Source of the DNA: Rodentolepis nana
Taxonomy: Eukaryota > Platyhelminthes > Cestoda > Cyclophyllidea > Hymenolepididae
Reading direction: 5' to 3'
Assembly (NCBI GenBank): GCA_900617975.1
Contig: UZAE01001509.1
Coordinates: 1 to 12,957, forward strand
Length of the DNA stretch: 12,957 nt
Positions 1 through 8,664 of the stretch are shown piece after piece. Both the position numbers and the translations under genes were made by a program. Each line of letters opens with the position of its first letter. Position 1 is the stretch's first letter. Below the pieces are notes generated by a model, which ran no database searches, was not told the origin of the DNA, and worked only from the letters and a program-made list of their open reading frames with translations.

Positions 1-37
1 GGTTGCACCACGTGGAGGTAAGTCTATCGCACACCCC
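1..37 (-). repeat. 5' tip of the dispersed SINE-like repeat, cut by the window edge (copy 0)
   Basis: The reverse complement reads GGGGTGTGCGATAGACTTAC, then the CCACGTGG core and TGCA. This matches the first 37 bases of copies A and E almost exactly. It is the only copy on the minus strand. The rest lies to the left of the window, so its length, tail and left-hand target-site duplication cannot be judged. The right boundary at the GGGG start agrees with the boundary set by target-site duplications in copies A and C. Confidence 0.85.
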
Positions 38-522
38 TGTAAATAGCATATCATTTGGTAAAGACTATAGGAAAGAGCCATGGTTAATCAGAGTAATTAC
101 TTTAATTAACTAAATTGTTGATATGAAAATTGGAAGTGGTAAGTTACTCGCGTGATTTGGGTGGCGATTTGAAAACTATTATTAGAAAAGCAGCTATAGG
201 TGTCGTAATTTAAAAGAAGAGTGATTGGAAGAATAATTTATTTGGTCAATTTCCGAAGGGAGGAATCTTTATTTTCTTCTTTGGTATCTATTATACAGAT
301 CAAGATCTTGGACGAATTGGTTTGAACACGTTTGGTGCAGTTGAGCGTGAGTATTCTCTAATGCCCTCTAATAGGGTTTCGTGTTTTCTCCTGCGTATTC
401 TAAGTGAAACATTCAGGAATAGCAAAGTGTAATATCTATTACCCTCGTCGAATCCATACCTTGCTTCTAGCCACCACATTATTCCTAGTTAATAGTCTGA
501 TCTTTTAAAGGTTAGGCAGCTC

Positions 523-538
523 GCAGTTAATTAACTGC
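523..538. repeat. Perfect 16-bp palindrome
   Basis: GCAGTTAATTAACTGC is its own reverse complement, centred on TTAATTAA. The centre contains the TAATTA core that homeodomain proteins commonly bind as dimers. That functional link is inference only. No neighbouring gene is visible to give it a target. Confidence 0.6.
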
Positions 539-768
539 AAATCAAAGTAGATGCTGATATGAAATGCTCTAAAAAGATATCAGGCAACTGAGGCTTATTC
601 TCTTCTTGCCTTCTCTATGACTGTGCCATTGAATGACTAATTGATTCCACTGAATACAAAATTCAAGAAGTAGCCGAAGTAATTATCCTAAAATTTGAAA
701 GAAACTTGAATAAGTTAATTAGTTGCAGTGAAGACTTGGTATTAAGGACTCGTGGAATACGGCTATTC

Positions 769-788
769 ACATCTTCATGTGAAGATGT
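769..788. repeat. Inverted repeat with 9-bp arms
   Basis: ACATCTTCA and TGAAGATGT are perfect 9-bp arms separated by only TG. The 2-base spacer is too short for a relaxed hairpin loop without opening the inner pair, so a dimeric protein site or a chance event is as likely as a structure. It lies in otherwise featureless AT-rich DNA. Confidence 0.55.
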
Positions 789-1596
789 CTCGAAGTAGGT
801 GCAGTGCTTTATTGAACAGATAATCAAAGCATTCAAATGTTGCCTACTTATTGTAATGGCTTCACTCGCTTTATCATTTCACGAGGAATAGACACTAGCT
901 TTCTGTGATTCATTATTGTTTTATTTTGCCGAGAGAGGAAGTTAACGGTACTTCATTATGATTGTTTTATGAAATTTTCACGCCATAGTTGCAATCAAAG
1001 TCTTTAATTTTTTCTTCATTTGGTTTCTAAATTTATTCCATACACGCTGGTAAATGAATGAATCAAGGCATCAATTCATATGAGCTTGTGTGATCGAAAA
1101 TAGGCCACCTCTTGGTGCTTATGTTAACACTGCCTCCTCAACATGGGACAGTATGGAATTGTGTTGTGCATTCGGATTGTGAGTAGTATGCATGAGAGTT
1201 GACTTTCATACTCAAAACATCACCGCATCAACTGGATGCATCACCGAAAATTCATTGAAATGGAGAAGGTGAATGAATATGAAATTTTCGCGCGTTTCAG
1301 TGATATACATCTATCATCTTGGAATGCATTCAATTCTGGTGTCATGAGAATAGTGTGTTCGAATTAGAAGAACGTTCCAATTTCAGTCAGTCAAGAGAGG
1401 AATGACAAAATGCACGTTTTGTTGGAGAGGGTGCTACTCCCCTGTCCTGACTGAATAATGAAAAACAATTTCAGGTATTGGTTTGGGATTTGTAATTTGT
1501 GTCAAATTCTTAATAAAAAATGAGGAGTGGCTTAGGTATTATGTTTAGTTATTACATCATTAAGTAGCAACTCTTAACACCATTATTGCGCACAAT

Positions 1597-1604
1597 ATTC
1601 TCAA
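1597..1604. repeat. Left target-site duplication of copy A
   Basis: ATTCTCAA sits directly before the GGGG start of copy A and is repeated at 1907-1914 directly after its tail. With one single-base indel the match extends three to four bases further left. Confidence 0.6.
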
Positions 1605-1906
1605 GGGGTGTGCGATAGACTAGCCTCCACGTGGTGCACCCTGGGCAACGGATACAAATACGGTTAAAAAAGTCTATAAACTGGCAGTTGACTTCTAACT
1701 TCAAACTACCATGACCCCACTGAATGTCATATTCCACCACTTCACAGTACTCACCTTACCCTACTCTCAACCTTTGTGTCTGTCCCTTTTACATCTTTGA
1801 AACATTCTTCTGTCCCCCCCCCCTCTTTCTCGACTTTTTCACTTGATGTTCCTTCCCCTCTGTGAAGCCTGAAGTCAACTAAAGGGCCTGCTATTTGATA
1901 TAAATA
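1605..1906 (+). mobile_element. SINE-like retroposon, copy A
   Basis: This near full-length copy starts GGGGTGTGCGATAGACT and contains CCACGTGGTGCACCCTGGGC, AAAAAAGTCTATAAAC, GGCAGTTGACTTC and CATGACCCCACTG. A pyrimidine-rich middle follows, then the 3' block TGAAGCCTGAAGTC with AACTAAAGGGC, and a degenerate tail. The flanks carry ATTCTCAA immediately before (1597-1604) and after (1907-1914). The match extends to AATATTCTCAA versus AATAATTCTCAA with one indel, so this is a target-site duplication that has begun to decay. The 3' block lacks about 30 bases seen in copies B and C, including the TAATGATAA segment. The GAAGCC codon pair is followed by a TGA where copy C has CGA. The class assignment (SINE-like, LINE-mobilised) is inferred from the duplications, size and tail. 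Confidence 0.85.
1814..1823 (+). repeat. Run of ten C in the pyrimidine-rich middle of copy A
   Basis: Ten consecutive cytosines interrupt the CTTCTGT...CTCTTTCTCGAC segment. The other copies have three to five C at the same place, so this is homopolymer expansion private to copy A. Confidence 0.7.
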
Positions 1907-1914
1907 ATTCTCAA

Positions 1915-3626
1915 ATCAAAATTACCTTGAGCATAGAAAGAAGGCCAGTCCAACTCGTACATCGTAGAGAAAGAAAAATCAACGCGCGCTCCCAAAATAT
2001 GAATAAATAATGGGTCAAATCCCTCCCATTTCACTTTTAGTCGATTGGTTTTTGGCACAGTGCATATTAAAGCTGAAATACTCAAAATTTAATCATGACC
2101 TCTTAACCTTCACCTATTTATAACTGATATTTAAATGTGCTAATGACAAGGTGTATTAAAGGAGGGTGACCTTTGGTGAAGAGAAAAACTCCAGAAAAAT
2201 CTCCTCTACTATGGAAACATGTTATAGAGTTAGATGTCGTAATTTGACTAGAGTGCATGTTAAAACCAGTGGTGTGCATTTTCATCAAGGTAGATGAATT
2301 ATAACAGTTAGTGGTATCCGTAAGAGTGACCATATTCCGATCATACCAATCACGAATGCTCATGGATGGTTTACCTCATCGAACCAAACTGCCATCCCGG
2401 ATTCTGACTATACAAGTTAAACTCCCTTTGAGTCACTGTGATTTGCGCCTTTATTATAACTCGAAGACCGATTTAGCGGAATTGCATCTTCTCCGCCTAA
2501 TCTGCGGATCTAATGCACCTTGAGATTTAGGATTTGAAGAATTAACGTCATTTGCAAGTGTAACAGCGTTAAATTGACTTCTTTCTTGCAAACTAATCGC
2601 TAATAGCTCTAAAAGGCTTCACTGTAACTGACTCTTCTTGTTATAATGTACCGAATTTGATGTATTCGAACCTCCCTAATGTGAAGATGGTTGGATACAT
2701 GTGTGAATGGTCACATGAATACCTAATGATGAATATTCAAAGCCTAGTAGGGCCAGGTTAATATGTATTGCAAATATTCAGGTCATGCTCCTGTGATAAG
2801 TAGCCAATGAATTGGTTCACAACTCTTTGTCTCGGAGAATTATTGAAGTGGATCATTGAATCATTTCAAGGTACAGTTGTAAGATAGACAAGGGATCAAG
2901 GAATACCATACATAAATGAATGATGATATAATCATTGCATAAGTGCATCAGTGCATTTGTGATAGAAATCAGATGGGAAGATGTTGAGATATCAGTGTTT
3001 CATTAAATGGGGAGAAATAGGTGATGGAAAAATACTTGTTTCATTATCGGGTAGCGATTAATGCCATTTTACTTTCATATGATCAATTTGAATAGGAAAG
3101 TTAGAAGATCATAAGTCTGATTGGAGAAATTAGTGGTACTTTTCACCGATTGCATATTTTGAGACTTATTTGCAAACTTGTTCTAGTGCGTTCGACTACG
3201 ACCACCTGGTGTTGGGAAAATTCTCATGATTGAATTGTTGTATAACTCTCATTCTTATGGAGTTAAGTTCATACGCCGAAGATGCCATTTTTTGACTTTG
3301 AAAAAAAGAAATAATTTAAAGAAGAAAAACAATTTACAACATTTTTCAAACAATAAAATTAATTCCTTCCAAGTTTAGTTTACTCAAAATTGACTAATTT
3401 ATCAGGAGTTCAGAGGTTACTTACCTTGGCATAATCTATTGAAAACCACCCAGCCGACCTCTTGAGAAATTGTCTGTATTATTGTAATATTTAATATTTA
3501 CTGATATTCCGCAATTTTATGGGTTAGAGCTGATGCCAGCTCCGGATACGTAATGATGATATCGGGGAGGCCAGGCCAAGTCATATGAAAAAATTGGTAT
3601 GATACAGTTCAAGCTTTGAATATGCT
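1915..3626. other. AT-rich stretch with one weak exon candidate
   Basis: Apart from the candidate at 2308-2523, this region holds no supported gene, RNA or mobile element. An 81-codon frame on the minus strand (2118-2363) is low-complexity, rich in Ser, Thr and Asn, and overlaps the better plus-strand candidate, so it is not called. The segment around 3530-3600 has slightly raised GC but no frame of note. Confidence 0.5.
2308..2523 (+). CDS. Possible 3'-terminal exon of an unidentified protein
   Basis: A frame of 71 codons runs from a possible AG acceptor (ATAACAG at 2301-2307) to TGA at 2521-2523. It reads as ordinary mixed protein with segments such as LPSRILTIQV, CDLRLYYNSKTD and LAELHLLRLICGS, and its third positions favour T and A in keeping with the local base composition. 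GC is higher here than in the flanks. The acceptor has a poor pyrimidine tract, there is no credible start codon, and no family is recognised. A chance open frame is a serious alternative. No splice partner was found nearby. Confidence 0.22.
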   Translation, partial: LVVSVRVTIFRSYQSRMLMDGLPHRTKLPSRILTIQVKLPLSHCDLRLYYNSKTDLAELHLLRLICGSNAP

Positions 3627-3640
3627 TACTGCCAGTGCAT
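3627..3640. repeat. Left target-site duplication of copy B
   Basis: TACTGCCAGTGCAT occurs here and again, identical over 14 bases, at 3997-4010 directly after the tail of copy B. The perfect match marks the limits of the inserted DNA as 3641-3996 and suggests copy B is the youngest insertion in the window. Confidence 0.85.
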
Positions 3641-3996
3641 AGCTGGATCACTTTTCCAGAAGTTCGGATCGAGTGAGTGGGGTGTGTGATTGACTTACCT
3701 CCATGTGGTGCACCCTGGGGAGCGTATACTCATACGACAAAAAAGTCAAAAACTGGCAGCTGACTTTTGGCATGACCCCACTGTATGTCGTATTCTACCA
3801 CTTCCACAGTCTCACCTCACCTTTTTTCTACCTTTGTGTTTGTCTGTCTCATTTACATCTGTGAATCATTATTCTGTCCATCCACTCCTGACATTTTGCC
3901 ACAATGATGTTCCTCCTCCTCTCTGCGAAGCCCAAAGTCAGCTAATGGGCTAATGATAATTATCAAAATGCTTGCCATTTGAAACAAATAAATGAA
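3641..3996 (+). mobile_element. SINE-like retroposon, copy B, with a 38-bp 5' extension
   Basis: The family-typical body begins at GGGGTGTGTGATTGACTTAC (3679) and carries CCATGTGGTGCACCCTGGGG, CATGACCCCACTG, a pyrimidine-rich middle, GAAGCCCAAAGTCAGC, TAATGGGCTAATGATAAT and the tail TGCCATTTGAAACAAATAAA. The 14-bp target-site duplication places the left end at 3641, so 3641-3678 moved with the element even though no other copy has it. That extension contains CTGGA-TCACTTT-TCCAG, a perfect 5-bp stem with a 7-base loop, and AGTTCGGATC, which faintly resembles a Pol III B box. A plus-strand frame through the copy ends with E-A-Q-S-Q-L-M-G just before TAA, in the same register as the C-terminal part of the LINE protein at 10440. 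The frame is not considered a gene in its own right. Confidence 0.87.
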
Positions 3997-4010
3997 TACT
4001 GCCAGTGCAT
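3997..4010. repeat. Right target-site duplication of copy B
   Basis: TACTGCCAGTGCAT is identical to 3627-3640. It directly follows the ACAAATAAATGAA tail of copy B, as expected for target-primed reverse transcription. Confidence 0.85.
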
Positions 4011-5585
4011 TGACTCACGAAAGCGTAAAAAAAGGTTAAATGGAGTCAATGTAATTTTATCATGAAAATGCTATTTCGAGGTCCTGTTGTTGGGGTGCGA
4101 CTTGAAATTATTTAGTTTGTTTAGAATTATGAGAATTGGTTAAAATGGGTTATTTATTTATTTAATCAAATTTACCAAAACTTTTCTTCCCAACTGACCT
4201 CAAATACTATCCTCATTATTCGGCTGATGTGTTTAAATTTTAGCCTTTTAACGAATTATGCCATTGCTCCAAGAGTCTGTATTTTTGCAACCGTGGCGTT
4301 ATATAAACCTTGATTTCAAGCTATAATCCACTCAGTCTTGCGTTCATCGACTTTCAGTGAATAAAACTTTGAAAGTCATATACCCTCTTTGCAAGTTTTA
4401 CCTTTGATAAGACCTTTTGATAGGAAAGACTTTAGCGCGTAGTATTTCTACCACTCTTCAACTACACAATTGTCATTTCTGAGTGCCTTGAAATAGACCC
4501 CAGGAAAGCTACCGGACATATTAAAAAAGTTTTTAATGTTAGGGAAACACTAGAAAGTCCATTTCAGAAACAATTTTTATTTTAATTTTAATCACCCACC
4601 ATTGGGATTGGTTGGTGATAGTATAATATAACATTGAGGAAAAATAACTATTTGAGATAAGATCAATGCTGGTTTTACTCGTTAATCTGATCAAGTTATG
4701 AAGAATAGAGTCCTGCATTGTTCCCATCAATGAGTGGTAAAGTATGATGACTGTTCAGACAGAGGCATAGCAAATGTCATATTTCTCGTCACTCTGACAA
4801 TAATGGAATCACCTCCTCTCCTAGATGATTGGCTAATCTTAGTTAAGAAATTATTTTAAAAGCCAAATCTTACTTTATCTTGCATTTTATATCTGAGTTC
4901 TGAGACCACCTAAAAGAATGAAATTCTTTATACTGTTAATTTTTCTGAAGCCTAACAATCGGTGACTGTTTTTGCAATACCCAAGTATCAAGAATGTTAG
5001 AATGGGTGTGCATCCACTTATGGAATAGAATCATCGGCACCAGAAAGTGTCCATCCCCGGACAAAATAAGTTTCGAGGTTCTGATGTAAATTTAGGAAGT
5101 TATTTCAATTCTTTCTGTTTTCTTTCCTGATTTATTTGTACTTAGTTTTCATTTCAATATCACAATAGCACCAAGATTTAACTGAACAATTGTATAAGTT
5201 ACAATAAGAGTTATTGAATTTCTGCAATCATTGGTATGTTGAATTGACAAAATGTACGGCAAAATACAGTATAATTTTCATTTCGAGGAAGTTTCATTCT
5301 ATTTGCAAACTGGATCATATCATGTTTAAGTTAAATAAATTTGTGTTCCGGGTGACTGCTCATTAGTTAAATTCATGCCTGGGAAACGCTTCAGTTCCCA
5401 GCATAACGAGTGTATCCATAGCACCAGAAGTGATTCAAAAATGCCTGAAAGGGGATTTTTAACTTCTAGTAATTTCTACAGTAACTTTTTATCAGGTCTT
5501 TTGTTTCGTTACATCGTAGTCATGAATGGAATTTTGGTGGAAGTTAGAAGAAGGAAAAGAAGCAAGAGATTTACAAACAAATGAC
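4011..5585. other. AT-rich non-coding stretch
   Basis: No gene, RNA or repeat copy is supported. Two short frames exist: 4539-4730 on the minus strand, which is simple AT-rich translation, and 5375-5584 on the plus strand, 69 codons starting MPGKRFSSQHNE and ending in a basic RRRKRSKR segment. Neither has convincing splice sites or a recognisable domain. Both fit the number of chance frames expected in DNA of this composition. Confidence 0.5.
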
Positions 5586-5758
5586 CTTCCGGATTAATTC
5601 ATAATTGGGTTCATCTAAATTCAAACGAGAAGTCGCATAGGAGTCTTGGGTTTGGTGGACATTATCGCCTCCATTCAAGCCTTCGGAAAACTCCAGCTCC
5701 GAAGGGACAAGATGACTCTCGAGGAGGAGTTCATCAGTGGGTACTTGTGCAATTTCCC
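5586..5758 (-). CDS. Candidate internal exon of an unidentified protein
   Basis: On the minus strand, TTTTACCTCCCTTTATCTTTAAAG ends in AG at 5760-5759. This gives a good pyrimidine-rich acceptor. The following 173 bases are open in only one frame and end ATCCGGAAG next to GT (5585-5584). The donor continues GTCATT, which is weak. The frame encodes about 57 residues, acidic and polar, including PTDELLLESHLVPSELEF, GLNGGDNVHQTQDSYATSRL and NLDEPNYELIRK. The composition suits a disordered linker and no family is recognised. Local GC is clearly higher than in the flanks. The exon would start in phase 1. Coding-like stretches upstream on the same strand (6652-7108) offer phase-1 donors, but the joining is untested. 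A chance frame remains possible. Confidence 0.4.
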
Positions 5759-5760
5759 CT

Positions 5761-6651
5761 TTAAAGATAAAGGGAGGTAAAATATTCAGTTGACAACATA
5801 ACAAAGAAGCTTTTGCATTTATGAAATACTATCGCAGACGTATCTTTTCTAAACCCAAGTCTAATCATTACTTTGCATAAAAGATTGCTACATTCAAGTG
5901 GGATTTTGAGGTGTACGTTTAAGAAATTTTCTAACAAATAAAACAAGGACAATGCCTCCAACGTGTCGTTGGTGTAGAAATGTCCGAACAGAGTATAGTC
6001 TAAACACCAGTAAATTGTTGAGTGTTTACTCCATTAAACCAATCTCCCCCCACATTGTCCATTAGTGAACACACAACTGAACTGCTTCACTTTTCAGTGG
6101 GAGAACTAGATCTATTCAGCATACGGGTGAGTCTTGTCTCCTTTTTAAAATAAAAAAATAAAATAAAGAGCATTCGTACACTTCTTCTTTTCACTTTCGG
6201 GTGACCACTAAGGCCAACTTCTTGCTGCCATCCTTCTGCAATGAGATTGCCCTGATTGGATCTGGCTCTTGACACTGTACGATCTCTGCCACAAACGATA
6301 GTCTTTGAAACTGGTCAACAGAATGTTCATTGAATAACAACCATGAAGGAACAAATGCACCTAGTTCCATTTTTTAAATAAGGTACACACTACAACGTGC
6401 AAATTGGAGATTCCCATAAAGTGAGCTTCATTTAAATTGCAGAAACGAGAAATCCTTGCAACCCACTGACAAATTTCAGAAAGTCATAAGGTGTTTGGGA
6501 TAAATTTAACAGTTTCATTAGGAAAAAGATGATGTGGCTAGTAAATGCAAAAGTTGGCAGGTCTAACAGTAACTCAACAGACGTGAAAACTGTACCAATG
6601 TGAAATTATTATACTCAAAACAGCCACCATTGTAATATCTTGTAAACTCAC
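5761..6651. other. Mostly non-coding stretch with a GC-raised patch on the minus strand
   Basis: Most of this is AT-rich and stop-filled. The patch 6199-6340 has raised GC, and on the minus strand all three frames are open across much of it, so openness alone says little. One frame reads FQRLSFVAEIVQCQEPDPIR and ends beside a possible GTGAAA donor, with CAG acceptors upstream. It is too ambiguous to call as an exon. An A/T-only run lies at about 6143-6168. Confidence 0.4.
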
Positions 6652-7108
6652 TCAGACTCCAGCTTCGGGACCCGAATCAAGATGAAGCAAACTTTTCTTA
6701 GAGAAGGGTCTCTATTAACTGCATGACTCTAAGAGTATCCACTGCACCATCTGTAAGCAAGTCATCTCTAAATCTGCGTGTTGTGCCACTCCCATCAGAA
6801 AAGAACCAGAGTGATTCTTCTTCAAAACGAAGTTTGTTCGCTTTTACCAAACGATTTTCGGAGGTCTTTTCTGCGAGAAGCTGAACTCTGCAACGCTTGA
6901 ATGAGCCTACAGTGATGAAAGTCTTCATTCCGCTGCCAGAGTTCTCTTAACACTTTTTTCTCTAGATTTTCGATGAAATCTGATGGTAAAGCCCAATCAT
7001 ACCAGATCGTATCTTATGTTCGCCTTTTCTGATAACAACTACAGTATCAAAATTATAATTCTTCAGTTCACCATATTCTAGGAGCATCGGACAGTGACTG
7101 TAATCTCC
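6652..7108 (-). pseudogene. Frame-hopping coding-like stretch: degenerate gene or overlapping exon candidates
   Basis: Four successive minus-strand segments read like protein, but the frame changes between them. At 7108-6962 there are 48 residues including CPMLLEYGELKNYNFDTVVV and IRKGEHKIRSGMIG. At 7013-6822 there are 63 residues including LPSDFIENLEKKVLRELWQR and EDFHHCRLIQALQ. At about 6870-6735 the reading includes LRFEEESLWFFSDGSGTTRR. At 6728-6648 it includes NRDPSLRKVCFILIRVPKLE. No methionine start fits the first two. Possible donors are G|GTATGA in the first, G|GTAAAA in the second and GTGAGT at 6651 after the fourth. The pattern suits either an old coding copy with indels or real exons whose boundaries I cannot fix. 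No domain is recognised. WFFSDGS faintly recalls an RNase H strand, but nothing that follows supports it. Confidence 0.3.
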
Positions 7109-7738
7109 TTATTTTGACGGCCATCATAAGGTAAATTATCCTCGTTCATGATTCAGGTGAGTTCTAGCCATTATCAATTCACGTCGTCATGAAGGAGAAA
7201 GTGTGTAAACTAGCCAACTCCTTTAGCACATCTAGAAAAGAAACTCAATATTATTCTGCAAAACTTGCTCGGAGCTCCGTATAAGTCTACTGATCAATTT
7301 CAAGATTGGCTCATTTTTGTCTTACTTCTATCCTGACCCCTAGATGTCAGCTAACTTGAGGTTAAGAGGTCTACTGTGCGAAATAAGGGCACCGCCTTAA
7401 TTATTAGGACTTAGTATCGATTGAACTCTTGGTTGAGCTAATTCCAAGCATTATTTAGCGTTGTGAATTGAAGAAGATATGGAGCAGACGTTAGTACATA
7501 TTTAGTGAGAGATTCTATCATCGAAATTATTTTTTAATTGTACATCAAGCATTTGTTAACCTGAGATTAGCTCGAAATTGTGTTAAATCTAAAAGATTAA
7601 AATTAATCAGTTGTCAGGTTTTCAAGGACTGATTGTGCCTTTTAAATTTTAGCAGATTGCTACACAAATAAGCATTGACTAAACCTCAGCAATCTCCCTG
7701 GTCAAATCCCCCAGTTCGGATTAGTTAATCTACTTCAA
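7109..7738. other. AT-rich non-coding stretch
   Basis: I see no gene, RNA, repeat copy or notable motif between the coding-like stretch and SINE-like copy C. Stops are dense in all frames. Confidence 0.55.
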
Positions 7739-7750
7739 TATTGTTAAACA
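7739..7750. repeat. Left target-site duplication of copy C
   Basis: TATTGTTAAACA here matches TATTGTTAGACA at 8087-8098 with one difference in twelve. It lies flush against the 5' end of copy C. Confidence 0.8.
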
Positions 7751-8086
7751 CGGGTGTGCGATAGATTTGCCTCCACGTGATGCAGCCTGGGCAACGTATT
7801 CTCATACGTCAAAAAAGTCAATAAACCGGCAGTTGACTCCTGACTTCAAACTGCCATGACCCCACTGCATGTCATATTCAACCACTTCCACCGTACTAAT
7901 CTTACCTTTTCTCTGCCTTTGTGTCTGACTGTCTGTCTGTCTGTCTCTTTTACATCTTTGAATCACTCTTCTGTTCCCCTCTCTACTTTTTCTCCCTTTG
8001 ATGTGCCTCCTCCACTCTATGAAGCCCGAAGTCAGCTAAAGGGCTAATGATAAGTTTCATAAAGCCCGCCATATGAAACAAATAAG
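7751..8086 (+). mobile_element. SINE-like retroposon, copy C (longest canonical copy)
   Basis: The copy starts CGGGTGTGCGATAGATTTGC and runs through CCACGTGATGCAGCCTGGGC, GTCAATAAACCGGCAG, CTTCAAACTGCCATGACCCC, a pyrimidine-rich middle with a CTGT microsatellite, and GAAGCCCGAAGTCAGCTAAA. It ends with the TAATGATAA segment and the tail CCCGCCATATGAAACAAATA. At about 336 bp it is the best guide to the full family structure. A 12-bp target-site duplication with one mismatch brackets it. The plus-strand frame ends Y-E-A-R-S-Q-L-K-G then stop, in register with Y-W-D-S-R-S-L-L-M of the LINE ORF at 10440. No clear Pol III A and B boxes were found, so its promoter type is open. Confidence 0.88.
7929..7947 (+). 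repeat. CTGT microsatellite inside copy C
   Basis: Four and a half CTGT units lie in the pyrimidine-rich middle of copy C. Copies B and D carry one to two units at the same place, so it grew by slippage after insertion. Confidence 0.75.
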
Positions 8087-8098
8087 TATTGTTAGACA
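8087..8098. repeat. Right target-site duplication of copy C
   Basis: TATTGTTAGACA follows the AATAAG tail of copy C and pairs with 7739-7750, 11 of 12 identical. Confidence 0.8.
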
Positions 8099-8664
8099 GT
8101 GTAGTGTCTATTGATTTGTGATTGGCTGAGAGGTCTTTCAATCACGTGCAACTCCTCCCTACGTGACTAATAGCTCGTCTGCACCTTTAAGTCGATCTGA
8201 GTGCTTTTGAGTGTCTTTGTTAAGCTATAGTGGCGTTGTGCACTCCACAAAAGGTCTTAACAAATAGATATCGTTGTTCAGAATTCCCCACTTTTAATAA
8301 TCATAGGATATTTTATTCAAACCTCCTTCAGTGTTACTTTTTATCACGACAATGTGATTGAACCGAATCAAACATTTTTACAATCATTTTTTGTTCTTCA
8401 TGTTTTTCATTTGTAATGACGGTTCGGTTAGCGTAAACAAGCCCTTCAAATAGTTGTTTACTACTGATATAATCCTTTCAGCTTGGTAAAAAAAGCGTTA
8501 TTTATAACAATTGACTGTTGCTAAGTTACGCTTGAAAAAGAAATTATGAGAGATTATGTGCCCAATACCTCAATTCCTTCAAAATTAGACGATTAAACAC
8601 AGGAAATGATAAAGGTGTTCATTAAGTGATGAAAAGGAGTTTGAATAGAAGAATTTCATGATAT
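8099..8664. other. Non-coding stretch with CCAAT-like and E-box motifs
   Basis: The first 130 bases are GC-raised and hold ATTGGCTGAG at 8121-8130, an inverted CCAAT motif, and a perfect CACGTG E-box at 8143-8148. These could mark an upstream regulatory region, but no transcribed gene is visible on either side, so nothing is claimed. The remainder is AT-rich without a coding frame. Confidence 0.35.

Larger units (their letters stand above)
38..1604. other. AT-rich non-coding stretch
   Basis: No open frame with coding character, no RNA gene and no recognisable mobile element was found here. Stops are frequent in all six frames. The only structured items are two short inverted repeats, at 523-538 and 769-788, listed separately. 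It reads as intron or intergenic sequence between repeat copies. Confidence 0.6.

Noticed and set aside
1625..1695. Pol III A box (TGGTGCACCCTGG) and B box (AGTTGACTTC) in the repeat
   Set aside because: The A-box fit is loose and the B-box candidate misses invariant positions, so a Pol III promoter is not supported.
2118..2363. 81-codon minus-strand frame rich in Ser, Thr and Asn
   Set aside because: It has no splice sites, no domain and low-complexity composition, and it overlaps a better plus-strand candidate.
3690..3953. 87-codon plus-strand frame across copy B, and similar frames in copies C and E
   Set aside because: The frames are not conserved between copies because of indels and stops. 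Only their last codons are of interest, as a possible remnant of the LINE ORF.
4322..4378. ACTTTC...GAAAGT short inverted repeat
   Set aside because: Six-base arms at this spacing are expected by chance in DNA of this composition.
6087..6275. 62-codon minus-strand frame with polar N-terminus
   Set aside because: All three frames are open through the GC-raised patch, and the second half is translated A/T-rich simple sequence.
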